DNA of 64,000 nucleotides from Spirochaetota bacterium (GCA_029552945.1 JAKPDD010000048.1:33553-97552), one strand, 5' to 3'. Numbered from the stretch's first letter, positions 46,908-56,541 are shown. The notes: generated by a model not told the origin, from the sequence alone. A program made the numbers and translations.

Positions 46908-49175
46908 TTACAATATATAATTACTTTTATTAAAATGTTCCATCTCAACAATAAGATCTTTTTTTATATCTTTAACAGTCTTACATCCAGTAAGTAACAT
47001 AATTTTTTTAAACTCATCTCTTATATTTTCAACAAGTAGTTTTACGCCTTCACTACCACCACCCACATTTACTACAACAAAAGGTCTTCCAATTCCAACA
47101 AAGTCAGCACCTAAAGCTATAGCTTTAAAAACATCATAACCATCTCTTATACCACCGTCAACAAGTACTATAGCATCTTTTCCAACCACTTTTTTAATAT
47201 CAGGTAGCACATCCAGAGTTCCTCTCATATAATCTAAAACCCTTCCACCATGATTAGAAACATAAATTATTTTAGCCCCAGTCTTCAATGCCTTCTCAGC
47301 ATCATAAGGGGTCATTATACCCTTTAGCACAAATGGCAACCCACTTGCATCTATTATTTCTGAGAGTTCCTTATATGTTTTTGTTGAAACCTTCTCTTTT
47401 TTAAGTTTCATTGTAATAAAATCAGCTGCATCAATATCAATTCCAACTGCTGTTGCACCATTTTTTTTTGCATATTCTATTCTCTTTATTATCTCTTTAT
47501 TGTCAAGCCTTGGCTTAAATATTTGAACACCATAACCAATAGACTTTATAGCTTCAGCACCTAAAAGATATTTACTTGGTGTTGCACCATCACCGAAAAA
47601 GGGCATTACACCAGACTCTTTAGCACCTTTAGCAAGATTAAGTAAAAAATTAAGCTCATCTATAGAAGGCCCCATATTTGTTTTTGTTCCACTTAAAGGT
47701 GCAATAAATAAAGGAAGAGACAAATCATGTGATAAAAAACTTTTTTCTGTATTAGGTTCCTTGACATTATGAATATACCTTGTGTTAATTGAATATTTTC
47801 TTACACTCCTTATATTATTTATAAAAGTTATACCTTTACCAACAGAACCCATACCAGGCATTTTACCTCTGCACTCAATTCCATTACAATCAGTACATGC
47901 ATAACATGTAGTAAGTTTATCAATAGCATTCTTTCTTATCTCTTCTATACTCTTTTTCTCTGACTTAGGTTCTGTATAAACCTCAACAGTGTTTAAAGCT
48001 TTATTTGCAATTTCCCAAGCAGTCTTAAAGTCATCAGCAACTACTATAACATGCCCTGCTTTTTCAACATTATTTCTGGGCACTGTTATTTCATCACCTA
48101 TCTCTTTGGTTATAAATATATTTTTTACACCAGGTATCTTTTCAGCATCCTCAATATTTCTTATCTCCTTTATTATCCCAGGTTTTGGTATTATAGCTCT
48201 CTCTATTGAAACTTTATTCCATTTAGGCTTAAGTTCCTCTTCATCTGGCCTTTCACCCAATGCAATCTTTATTGCAACTTTCATAAGGTTTATACCAGTA
48301 GAATAAGGAAAAGTATATGTAGACATAAATCCACCTGATAACCTTGCTGCCATTTCAACAATTTTTATACCATTTTTGGTTACTTTTATATCACCTTTTG
48401 CTGCTCCTATATTTATTCCAAGAGCCCTTATACCTTCTTTCATAACCTTAATAGCTTCATCAATAATATGAGAAGGTTTCTGGGAAGGCATTATATGCCC
48501 TGTTTCAACAAAAAAGGGTGGATATTCTATTATTCTATCAGCAACACCAGTAATATATACATTCCCATTATATACAAGAGAATCTATACTAAGCTCATCT
48601 CCTTCCATATATTCCTCAATTATTATTTCACCAGAAGGAGAATTATTTTTAGCATCTTCAAAAGCTTCTGATAGTTCTTCCTCTTTATCAATCCTTCTTA
48701 CACCCCTTGCTCCCATATTGTCAGCAGGTTTTATAACAACAGGCTTTTTTAATTTTTTAAATGCTTCTATAGCCTCAGAATATGTCCACACAGGATAAAA
48801 ATCTGGGATAGGAACATTATTTTCTTTGAACCTTGTCCTCATTTTTATCTTATTTGATGCACACTCAGCATCTTCGAACTTTATGCCAGGCAAACCAAGA
48901 GTATTAGCCACTGCAGCAACTGTCTTTGAAGCATCTGTTCCAACAGTCATAACACCATCTATTCTTATCTTTTTCCTAAGTTCTTTTGCTATTCTTACAG
49001 TACCATCAACATCTCTGGTACTTATAATAACAGGATAATCTGCTATTTTAAGACCATATGCATTAGGATTATAGTCTGTTACAATTGTTTTAATGTTAAG
49101 ACTTGCAGCTGTTTGAATAAGGGGCACCTGTAATATACCCCCACCTATTATCATAAGATGTTTTTCTTTTATCAA
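46908..49175 (-). CDS. Fusion of ATP-grasp ligase and FMN-dependent alpha-hydroxyacid oxidase-like domain
   Basis: A 755-residue two-enzyme protein. Residues 1-400 are an ATP-grasp ligase of the carbamoyl-phosphate-synthase/amino-acid-ligase type (VIKPADNMGARGVRRID, IIIEEYMEGDELSIDSLV, KIVEMAARLSGG). Residues about 405-755 are an FMN TIM barrel of the lactate-oxidase-like group, with GKMPGMGSVGKG, VSNHGGRVLDY (catalytic His) and VDGGIRDGYDVFKAIALGADFVGIGRP. A four-cysteine motif CYACTDCNGIEC (C424, C427, C430, C435) begins the second half; it is known in clostridial stand-alone hydroxyacid-oxidising proteins. I do not know this fusion. Substrates are unknown. Confidence 0.85.
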   Translation of the reverse strand: MIKEKHLMIIGGGILQVPLIQTAASLNIKTIVTDYNPNAYGLKIADYPVIISTRDVDGTVRIAKELRKKIRIDGVMTVGTDASKTVAAVANTLGLPGIKFEDAECASNKIKMRTRFKENNVPIPDFYPVWTYSEAIEAFKKLKKPVVIKPADNMGARGVRRIDKEEELSEAFEDAKNNSPSGEIIIEEYMEGDELSIDSLVYNGNVYITGVADRIIEYPPFFVETGHIMPSQKPSHIIDEAIKVMKEGIRALGINIGAAKGDIKVTKNGIKIVEMAARLSGGFMSTYTFPYSTGINLMKVAIKIALGERPDEEELKPKWNKVSIERAIIPKPGIIKEIRNIEDAEKIPGVKNIFITKEIGDEITVPRNNVEKAGHVIVVADDFKTAWEIANKALNTVEVYTEPKSEKKSIEEIRKNAIDKLTTCYACTDCNGIECRGKMPGMGSVGKGITFINNIRSVRKYSINTRYIHNVKEPNTEKSFLSHDLSLPLFIAPLSGTKTNMGPSIDELNFLLNLAKGAKESGVMPFFGDGATPSKYLLGAEAIKSIGYGVQIFKPRLDNKEIIKRIEYAKKNGATAVGIDIDAADFITMKLKKEKVSTKTYKELSEIIDASGLPFVLKGIMTPYDAEKALKTGAKIIYVSNHGGRVLDYMRGTLDVLPDIKKVVGKDAIVLVDGGIRDGYDVFKAIALGADFVGIGRPFVVVNVGGGSEGVKLLVENIRDEFKKIMLLTGCKTVKDIKKDLIVEMEHFNKSNYIL

Positions 49176-49177
49176 AT

Positions 49178-50014
49178 CTATCTCCCAAAATTGTCTAGGT
49201 ATAAGAATAGTCTTGGATTTAAAAACCTGCCATTTAACAGAACCTCATAATGAAGGTGATAGCCGGTAGATACACCAGTATTACCTACATAACCTATTAT
49301 AATACCTTTATTTACAGACTGACCAGGATAAACATTTATTCTGGAAAGGTGTGCATATCTGCTTTCATACCCATACTCGTGCCTTATAGTTACAGTAAGA
49401 CCATATCCACCTTTCCAACCCGCAGATACTACTACCCCTGTTGCAGTATTTCTTACAGGAGTTCCAGGAAATGCTGCTATATCCTGCCCACTGTGAAATT
49501 GCCTTGCACCTGTAATAGGGTGTCTCCTGTACCCAAAACCAGATGTATACCAAAACCTATTTGAAGCAAGTGGAAATATTGATGGAACATTTAAGAAAAA
49601 ACTCTTAAAACCTTTTATATAATCTGAAATATCAGCGATTTTATCCTTATATATATCAACACCATAGTCTATTATTACATCACTTTTATTTCTAATTTTA
49701 AATGTCTGAAAAATACTTTCAATCTTAGCTGTAATACCTTCTTGCCCCTCATTTATTTTAGGCATAAAACTCGAAAAACCAGATAATTGATTTTTATAAT
49801 ACTTTTTTTCTTCTTCATAAAAGTTCAATATATTTTCTTTGTCACGTAATGAAAAAGAGAAAAAAATCCCTAAACCAATAATGGCGAGTAGGATAATTGG
49901 TATAAATATTAATCTTAAATTAGATATATGAAGACTCAAAACATTATCAGTATCAGTAGGTATAAGCATAAAAGTAATTTTACTATGCAAAAAAAGCCTT
50001 ATTTTTTTACGCAA
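49178..50014 (-). CDS. M23/LytM-family peptidase, membrane anchored
   Basis: A 278-residue protein with one transmembrane helix (residues about 31-52), a short coiled region and a C-terminal LytM domain. The zinc ligands are in HSGQDIAAFPGTP and HLHYEV, with YGYESRYAHLSRI between. FGYRRHPITGARQFH is the typical domain entry. It either cuts peptidoglycan cross-links or regulates amidases. It ends 2 nt before the fusion gene and is 57 nt downstream of trmB. Confidence 0.88.
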   Translation of the reverse strand: MRKKIRLFLHSKITFMLIPTDTDNVLSLHISNLRLIFIPIILLAIIGLGIFFSFSLRDKENILNFYEEEKKYYKNQLSGFSSFMPKINEGQEGITAKIESIFQTFKIRNKSDVIIDYGVDIYKDKIADISDYIKGFKSFFLNVPSIFPLASNRFWYTSGFGYRRHPITGARQFHSGQDIAAFPGTPVRNTATGVVVSAGWKGGYGLTVTIRHEYGYESRYAHLSRINVYPGQSVNKGIIIGYVGNTGVSTGYHLHYEVLLNGRFLNPRLFLYLDNFGR

Positions 50015-50071
50015 TTTAATTCTCCCTAAATTAATATTTTTATAAATAGTTATCGGTATAAAGTTTAAAAT

Positions 50072-50665
50072 TTATAAAATTAATGGCTTTTTTATAAATG
50101 AAAAATATATATCTTTTCCCTCTTTTTTAAATTTCTCAAAATACAAAGTAGGATAATAATAATCAATATTAACAGCATAATAGTTTTCAAAAATTGGTAT
50201 AAAGTCACTCTCTTTAAACATCTCTATCACACTGAAAAAATACTCTTTATGATCGCTAACAAAGTATAAAATACCCTCACTTGAAAGTTTATTAAAGATA
50301 AGTTTTATCCTTTCTTGATTAAAAAACCTTCTTTTATTATGTCTCTTTTTAGGCCATGGATCAGGAAAATTAACATACAAACTTTTAATACTGTTATCAG
50401 GGAAAAAAGATAGAAGTTCCTCACCCCTCCCCCTATAAAGAAGTATATTTTCAATTTGATTGTTCTTTACTTTTTTAAGAGTCTTATTAAGTCTATCAAG
50501 TTTTATATCACAGCCTATTATAAGATCATTTTTATTATTTAAAGCTAAAGCTACTATAAAATGTCCATTGCCAGTTCCAATCTCAACACTTAAATTAGAT
50601 GGGTGAAGTAGTGTTATAGCCCTCCCAAGTTCATCAAGGTCATTAAATATAATATTTTCAATCAT
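50072..50665 (-). CDS. trmB: tRNA (guanine-N7-)-methyltransferase TrmB
   Basis: A 197-residue SAM methyltransferase that modifies G46 of tRNAs. The SAM loop VEIGTGNGHFIVALA, the family signature YVNFPDPWPKKRHNKRRFF and DHKEYFFSVIEMF are present. Length is close to typical. It starts 13 nt after the PP-loop gene and belongs to the 56313-44538 run. Confidence 0.93.
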   Translation of the reverse strand: MIENIIFNDLDELGRAITLLHPSNLSVEIGTGNGHFIVALALNNKNDLIIGCDIKLDRLNKTLKKVKNNQIENILLYRGRGEELLSFFPDNSIKSLYVNFPDPWPKKRHNKRRFFNQERIKLIFNKLSSEGILYFVSDHKEYFFSVIEMFKESDFIPIFENYYAVNIDYYYPTLYFEKFKKEGKDIYFSFIKKPLIL

Positions 50666-50678
50666 AGTATTATCCCCA

Positions 50679-51623
50679 TTATATAATGTAGCTCTTTAAA
50701 TTATATTTTTTTCTATTTTTTATAAATTCCAATATGCCATTTATGTATACATTAGCTTCATCAACCTTTGCATAATGTAAAAAAATATGTTTACAAATAT
50801 CAACTATATTTTCATCAACATCGCCAAAATATATTATATTAGGCCCAGGTTTATCATAAGGCTCTAAAAAAAGGTCATATTTATCAATTGCTTTTAATTT
50901 TTTACTCTCTTTCTCGTTTCTACTAACAACTGCATATTTGCCCTTTCCAAATCTCAAAAATCTACCATATTTAATAGATTTCAAAATATAAGGATTTTGG
51001 ATAGATTCTTCTTTTAAAAACTTAATCCTATTTGAAAAACTTGGCATAGTAAGGATACATCCCCCGCCAGGTTTTGAATAGTATTTTATATCATATCTCT
51101 TTATAAGTTCAAACTGGATCTTTCTCTCCCTGCCTTTTATGTCAAACAATTTATCCCTATTAACCCAACCCTCTTTTTCAGGGATAGTAATATCAAGATT
51201 TTTGGCAGTAAGTGGCCTTAAAATCAACCCTTTCAAACCAGATGCTTTATCAAGAATATCTATAGCCCTTCTATTTTGTGACATTGGTCTTTGACCAAGT
51301 ACCTCTCCAGTAATCAAAAAACTGGCTCCATACTCATTCAAAAGAGATCCTGCTTTTTTTATCATCAGCAAATGGCAATCTATACATGGGTTAATATTTT
51401 TGCCATATCCATACACTGGATTATATACAATATCAAGATGTTCTTTACTTATATCTATTACTTTAACATTAATTCCAAAAGATTTTTCTAAATTATATTC
51501 ATTAATACCGAAAAAATATGAGTTAAAACTTACTGGTATAACCTCAATACCCTGTTCCTCAATCACTTTAATCGCAAGAAGACTATCAAGGCCACCAGAA
51601 AATAATGCAATGCACTTCAAAAA
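50679..51623 (-). CDS. ThiI/MnmA-like PP-loop ATPase (tRNA thiolation type)
   Basis: A 314-residue product from TTG at 51623, which has AGAGG 5 nt upstream and begins MKCIALFSGGLDSLLAIK; the track start at 51653 is less likely. It has the PP-loop SGGLDS, the segment NPCIDCHLLMIKKA with conserved cysteines, LITGEVLGQRPMSQN, and a C-terminal region (YGRFLRFGKGKYAVV) resembling NFACT-R/DUF814. There is no THUMP domain. It resembles the short ThiI-like proteins of anaerobes that probably thiolate tRNA. Exact target unknown. Confidence 0.75.
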   Translation of the reverse strand, partial: FLKCIALFSGGLDSLLAIKVIEEQGIEVIPVSFNSYFFGINEYNLEKSFGINVKVIDISKEHLDIVYNPVYGYGKNINPCIDCHLLMIKKAGSLLNEYGASFLITGEVLGQRPMSQNRRAIDILDKASGLKGLILRPLTAKNLDITIPEKEGWVNRDKLFDIKGRERKIQFELIKRYDIKYYSKPGGGCILTMPSFSNRIKFLKEESIQNPYILKSIKYGRFLRFGKGKYAVVSRNEKESKKLKAIDKYDLFLEPYDKPGPNIIYFGDVDENIVDICKHIFLHYAKVDEANVYINGILEFIKNRKKYNLKSYII

Positions 51624-51720
51624 CAACCTCTTTGAATAGATTTTCAATATCAAAATTTTAGATAATAAAATTTAACAAGAAAAATCAACCAAGAATCTTA
51701 TCAGTAAATTTTGATTTAAT

Positions 51721-53466
51721 CTATTCTAAAAGTCTGTAATAAGCTTCAAAAGTGTCACCAAGGCCAAAAACTTTCATAAAAAATCTTACTAAAGGATATA
51801 AAAACTTTGGGATCTTATTATAAATCCTTTTAGGATGAAGACCTGTATAAACGATTTTAACTTTTTTAAATCCATACTTTTCCAAAATCTTTGTTAATGA
51901 TTTTGGCGTAAACTCATAATAATGGTCATCAGGAATCTTTGAAGAATAATTTTTTATATTTTTTCTACCTGTAATACCATAACAGTTAGGAGTAGATATA
52001 GCTAATATCCCATTCTTCTTTAAACCTGACTTGACTTTAAGTATAAGATTATCAAGTTCCTTTATATGTTCAATAAAATACCACATAGTAATAACATCAT
52101 AATACTTATAATCAAAGTTAAAGTCAAAAAAAGATGAATTTACAACATCAAGTTTAAGTATGTTCTTAGAATAATCAGTTGCATATTTTGAGATTTCAAC
52201 ACCTTTTACAATAAATCCCTCACTTCTTGCAAGATCAAGAAAAAAACCCAAAGCAGAACCTGCTTCAAATAGTTTAGGCCTTGCAACATTTTTTAAGATT
52301 TTTTTTATTATCTTAATCCTTCTTTTATTCAGTCTGTCAATATTAGGCCTATCCTCTTCATATGTCTTACCATACTGAGACTTATAACTTGTAATAAAGT
52401 AGTCAGGACCATATTTTTTATCCGACGAATAATCACTATTTCTGAAAATAATTTTATCTTTTTTACAAAAAAATATGTTATTAAACCCATCCCTGAAAAC
52501 AGTAATCCTATTAACATAAGAATTACATATAGGGCACAATTCTTTATTTCCAGACAAAAACCTTTTAATTAAACCAACAAAAGAGGAGTTTGAAGTAGGT
52601 AACTTTAAGACAGGAATAAAAGGAGATTTTATAAACTTTATGATAGCAGCTTTTATATTATCAAAATTCTTATAGTCTCCTAAAAAAGAACTTACTTTTA
52701 AAATATTAGCAAGTCTATTATGGTAATCTGTTGGATTTATTAAAAAAACTGGCCTTTCTGCAACAAGAGACTCTATTGCTGTTATTCCAAAAGATGTTAT
52801 AACAATATCAGCCCATTGAATATAATCATACAAAGACTCTTTAAATTCTTGAATAGTAAAGTTTGGTGGCAATCTATCTTTATTTATTTTCCCACTATAT
52901 AAAGGACCAAGAATTATTTTAACATTAAAATTATTGCTAATCTCTTCCAGAATATGTACAATCAGACTTGAAAGGTCTTTTGGGTCAGAACCACCAAAAG
53001 TTACCAAAATATTTTTAATATCTCTATTTTTACTTTTCCTTATCTCGAATATTTTACTATCTAATACAAGGTATTCAATACCTTTAAAATTAACATTAAA
53101 CTCCTTTTCATATGGCAGGGCTGAGATAGTAAAGTCAAAATAATCTGTGTCAGATCCGTAATTATCAATACCAACAGTTATACCTCTCCTATTCTTATAA
53201 AACGATGTTTCTCTTTTATCAACAAGAAGTATATCATAAGATATCGAATCTAAAAGTTTTATTTCATCTTTTTTGCTTTTAATCACTACATATTTTATTC
53301 CGCTCTTTTCTAATTCTCTTATACCATTTTTATCATTATTAACAAATATTATTGGATAAGAAAAAGGTAATAGTTCTTTAGCTATGTTTATAGATCTCTT
53401 AAGGTGACCTGCTCCATAATTTTTTGAAACCTTAGTTGAAATTATTACAAGTTTATTATTTTCCAT
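51721..53466 (-). CDS. PseG-like glycosyl hydrolase/transferase fused to SAM methyltransferase
   Basis: A 581-residue protein. Residues 1-300 match the PseG/MurG-like fold: YGAGHLKRSINIAKEL, LVTFGGSDPKDLSSLI and ITSFGITAIESLVAERPVFLI; PseG removes UDP from a diacetamido-sugar in pseudaminic acid synthesis. A zinc-ribbon-like CPIC...FCKKD segment at about 316-345 precedes a class I methyltransferase (FEAGSALGFFLDLARSEGF, GVEISKYA, YYDVITMWYFIEHI, GILAISTPN). A PseG-methyltransferase fusion is unusual. It starts 7 nt after the small membrane ORF. Acceptor unknown. Confidence 0.8.
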   Translation of the reverse strand: MENNKLVIISTKVSKNYGAGHLKRSINIAKELLPFSYPIIFVNNDKNGIRELEKSGIKYVVIKSKKDEIKLLDSISYDILLVDKRETSFYKNRRGITVGIDNYGSDTDYFDFTISALPYEKEFNVNFKGIEYLVLDSKIFEIRKSKNRDIKNILVTFGGSDPKDLSSLIVHILEEISNNFNVKIILGPLYSGKINKDRLPPNFTIQEFKESLYDYIQWADIVITSFGITAIESLVAERPVFLINPTDYHNRLANILKVSSFLGDYKNFDNIKAAIIKFIKSPFIPVLKLPTSNSSFVGLIKRFLSGNKELCPICNSYVNRITVFRDGFNNIFFCKKDKIIFRNSDYSSDKKYGPDYFITSYKSQYGKTYEEDRPNIDRLNKRRIKIIKKILKNVARPKLFEAGSALGFFLDLARSEGFIVKGVEISKYATDYSKNILKLDVVNSSFFDFNFDYKYYDVITMWYFIEHIKELDNLILKVKSGLKKNGILAISTPNCYGITGRKNIKNYSSKIPDDHYYEFTPKSLTKILEKYGFKKVKIVYTGLHPKRIYNKIPKFLYPLVRFFMKVFGLGDTFEAYYRLLE

Positions 53467-53473
53467 GATTAAA

Positions 53474-53647
53474 TTATTATATTCCTTGAGATAATCTATA
53501 AAACTTGTACAGAAAAATTATAGACAGTATAATTATAACAGAAGCCCATATTATAACAATTAATCTAATTTTTCTGTTAAGTCTTAAAGAATACAAGATC
53601 AAAATTATAGAAACCACTATTACAAACAAAATAAAAATATACATCAT
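53474..53647 (-). CDS. Two-TM micro-protein, overlapping start with the lipoprotein stop
   Basis: A 57-residue frame just below the track limit. It starts at ATGATG overlapping the TGA of the PPC lipoprotein gene, with GGGAGA immediately upstream, and ends 7 nt before the PseG-fusion start. The peptide (MMYIFILFVIVVSIILILYS ... SVIIILSIIFLYKFYRL) has two hydrophobic helices joined by a basic loop. Function unknown; the tight coupling on both sides makes it a credible gene of this operon. Confidence 0.65.
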
Positions 53648-55371
53648 TCTCCCATCCTCTTTATTGTAATATTATAAGGTTTTTTGGTATTAAAGTAGTT
53701 TCTATCAGAGGCTCTCACTGATATTCTTATAACCTGTTTTGTGGGTATAAGAAGTTCAAAACTCCTGTTATTCAAATCAACCTTAATCTCTTTTATAATA
53801 AAGTTCTTAAAATCATAAACAGTAACAATAAAAGGAACCTCTATATTTTCAAAGTTTAAAACATATTTCCCAGTATCAGGAACAAGATAATAAAAATTAT
53901 CCAGATCACCTTTATTATTTACAAATCCACTTATAGAATCTGAAAATGTATTGTATTTTACATTTTGATTGTTCTCATCATTTGGTTCAGCTTCAATATT
54001 CGAATCAAAACTATCATTGAACTTTATTTTGAAAATATATTCCTCTTTAAAATTACCTAGTAAGTTATCTCTACCCCCTTTTACAGCAAGAAAAACTCTA
54101 TTTCCTTTTTCAAGTAGTAGATTAGGAATCTCTTTTTTAAAACCAACACCCCCATTATCTATAACCTTCAATAAATTACCAGTATCTGAATAAATTTCCA
54201 GAGAAATATCAATATCTTTCGGTGGTTCAATCTCAACAGTAGCTAATTTGTAGTTTATATCCTGAAGATCCTTACCCATAGAGATTGATATGAACGATGC
54301 CTCATCACCATTAAAAACGTAGTAATCTATATCACTTGCTGGGTTTAAAAAACCTTTAATAATATTTGATGATATAATATTAGCACTCTCTTTATTATCA
54401 TTTACCTCAATTTCGTTAATATTAGAAACATTTTGTAAACTTAAATTAAGAGAATATGGGTTTTTTATAATATCTTTAATATCTTCATAATTAAGTCTTG
54501 TGATTGATGTAAGTATAATATAGTATTTATTATTCCCTTCTATCTTTAAGTTATTTATTCCTTCCCCTCTATCATAAGAGTTTGAGTCAGAAAAATAAAT
54601 ACCATCAGTTTTTTTATCATTCAAAAAAGAATGAAAGTTATTTTCACTAAAAAAAATTATAACAGGATCATAGTTTGGCAGGTCATTAACAGATAAGTTT
54701 AAAAGAAAAGAGCCTTTATCTTTTAAAGTAAAGTTAAAAACATCTATATCTTGATAAGTTAAATCTTTATTAATTCTAGAAGATACATAATTTAAAACAC
54801 TATCCAATTTACCTTTAGAAACCCTATTTATTGCAGGCTTATAAAATCCATATATAGTTTTTGGTTCAAAACCAATAGATATATTATTTGATTGTTCTAT
54901 AAGATCATTTGGTTCCATTTCAATATTACTACTAGGAAGTGATAAGAGATCACCTATTAAAACATAATCATCAGACTGAATAACAACAGGTCTATCACTC
55001 TTATAATCATTAGGACTTGGTGATACTTTAATAAAATAGATTCCTTTTTTAAGAAAAAGGGCAACACTCTCTCCAAAATTACTTGGATAATCATCTACTT
55101 TTTTTAATAATACATTATTTGAATCAAATATCTCAATCTGAGTATCAAAACCCTTTAAACTTGATATAGAAAAATAACAATAACTATCATTATTAATTCT
55201 AAACTTAAAATAGTCTATATCCATACCATTGTTAAGCCTACCCTTAAGAGAAAAAGGAAAATTAATAAAGTTAGCGGTTTCAGGAGTATTATTAGGCTCC
55301 TCTTCATAAATTGATGATGAACATGAAAAAAATAAAAATATAGCAAATGTTAATAAAATTCTGTTTCTCAT
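53644..55371 (-). CDS. Lipoprotein with four PPC (pre-peptidase C-terminal) repeats
   Basis: A 575-residue protein with signal peptide and lipobox FFSC (C17). Four beta-sandwich repeats each start with an E-x-E-(P/V)-N-(D/N) motif: EEEPNNTPETAN, EMEPNDLIEQSNN, EIEVNDNKESAN and EAEPNDENNQNV, each followed by D-x-D-x-(F/Y). PPC domains often sit next to secreted peptidases or cell-surface proteins. No catalytic domain is present here. It is 9 nt downstream of the tail-anchored protein gene. Confidence 0.8.
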   Translation of the reverse strand: MRNRILLTFAIFLFFSCSSSIYEEEPNNTPETANFINFPFSLKGRLNNGMDIDYFKFRINNDSYCYFSISSLKGFDTQIEIFDSNNVLLKKVDDYPSNFGESVALFLKKGIYFIKVSPSPNDYKSDRPVVIQSDDYVLIGDLLSLPSSNIEMEPNDLIEQSNNISIGFEPKTIYGFYKPAINRVSKGKLDSVLNYVSSRINKDLTYQDIDVFNFTLKDKGSFLLNLSVNDLPNYDPVIIFFSENNFHSFLNDKKTDGIYFSDSNSYDRGEGINNLKIEGNNKYYIILTSITRLNYEDIKDIIKNPYSLNLSLQNVSNINEIEVNDNKESANIISSNIIKGFLNPASDIDYYVFNGDEASFISISMGKDLQDINYKLATVEIEPPKDIDISLEIYSDTGNLLKVIDNGGVGFKKEIPNLLLEKGNRVFLAVKGGRDNLLGNFKEEYIFKIKFNDSFDSNIEAEPNDENNQNVKYNTFSDSISGFVNNKGDLDNFYYLVPDTGKYVLNFENIEVPFIVTVYDFKNFIIKEIKVDLNNRSFELLIPTKQVIRISVRASDRNYFNTKKPYNITIKRMGE

Positions 55372-55380
55372 AAAGTTCCT

Positions 55381-56313
55381 CTAAAATATCTGCATAATTA
55401 TTATAGCAATAAGTATAATAAATATAACTAAAGTTATGTATAAAGTTGTTTCACTTTTTATCTGTTCTTTCTTTTCTTCCTCTTTTTTCTGTCTTATCTC
55501 CTCTTTCTGTTTTTCTTTTTGTACTAACTTACTTTTTGATGCAATCTTTTCAGGTTCAATATATTTTACCTTAACAGCCTCATCCTCTCTTGCAATACCC
55601 ATAAGGTCAGACTTAAGAGATATAACAACAACAACCTCCCCCCCTTCTGAAAAAACTCTATAAACTTTACCTAAAGATGGTCTAAGTTTGTTGTCCTCTG
55701 TATAAAGACCATAAGTCAAAGCAATACTTTTGCCAAGCTCATTAGAGTCATCTATCTTACAGAGAATTAAGTCTCCCTCCTTTATCTCTGTTATAGGCTT
55801 ACCCTTTATAGGTGATAGAACAACAAAACAGTCAATAACCTGTGTATTCGGCGGTATTCTGTATTTATCAAGAAACTCCTTCTCTTTTTCCTCCTCTTTC
55901 TTTTTCAAAATACTAGCTTCTATATCAAAAGTCTGGATACTATCTCTCTTTTCTGAATTAATTACAACATCAACCTCAGCACTTAAGAACTTTGAAAGTA
56001 CATCCTTAATTTTTGACTGAAGTTCAATTAGATTTGGAATTGTTTGAAAAGAGTTAAAAAATGATGATATAACACTTTTTATCTCCTTACTCATATCAAA
56101 ACTTGCTTCCTCATCATCAAGAAGCTCATTTATTATATTAATAAGAGCCTCGTAATTAGTATCAAGAGAGTATGTAGAAATAAAACTACTCCTTCCTGCT
56201 GCTACTACAGTATCCTCAACTGTAGATGAGTTTTCATTATAAAAAACAATAAAAAGTCCATAAAACTCTTTTTCTAAACAAACAAATTTACCTTTAATTA
56301 CCTTATATGACAA
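55381..56313 (-). CDS. Tail-anchored protein with coiled coil, unknown function
   Basis: A 310-residue protein with no signal peptide, a hydrophobic C-terminal segment (LYITLVIFIILIAIIIMQIF, residues about 291-310) and a preceding K/E-rich helix. A helix-rich N-terminal half (to about 140) is followed by a beta-rich region (VIDCFVVLSPIKGKPITEIKEGD, SLGKVYRVFSEGGEVVVVIS). The IKEGD segment resembles small beta-barrel folds such as RNA- or signal-binding domains, but I do not recognise it. It appears to be the first gene of the long minus-strand run. Confidence 0.6.
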   Translation of the reverse strand: MSYKVIKGKFVCLEKEFYGLFIVFYNENSSTVEDTVVAAGRSSFISTYSLDTNYEALINIINELLDDEEASFDMSKEIKSVISSFFNSFQTIPNLIELQSKIKDVLSKFLSAEVDVVINSEKRDSIQTFDIEASILKKKEEEKEKEFLDKYRIPPNTQVIDCFVVLSPIKGKPITEIKEGDLILCKIDDSNELGKSIALTYGLYTEDNKLRPSLGKVYRVFSEGGEVVVVISLKSDLMGIAREDEAVKVKYIEPEKIASKSKLVQKEKQKEEIRQKKEEEKKEQIKSETTLYITLVIFIILIAIIIMQIF

Positions 56314-56447
56314 TATAAAAACCTTCTATTTGTTTTAGATTAATATCTATTATAAATCGGTAAAATAAACAAAAATTTATAGTATTATAATATAACAAAA
56401 AACTTAAAAATTTAAACAGTATAAAAATATAACATTAATTATATGTT

Positions 56448-56468
56448 AAGTGTATTATAGTAACACTT
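56448..56468 (-). promoter_or_regulatory. Inverted repeat around a TATAAT box upstream of the tail-anchored gene
   Basis: AAGTGT-N9-ACACTT is a perfect 6-base inverted repeat whose spacer contains TATAAT on the minus strand, about 140 nt before the 56313 start. No convincing -35 hexamer is present. It could be an operator over a -10 box or a chance match in AT-rich DNA. Confidence 0.3.
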
Positions 56469-56541
56469 TCACAATATTATGCTTAAATTTATACTATTAA
56501 ACTATTATTTTTTGACTTAATAAAAAAACAGAATTAACCAT

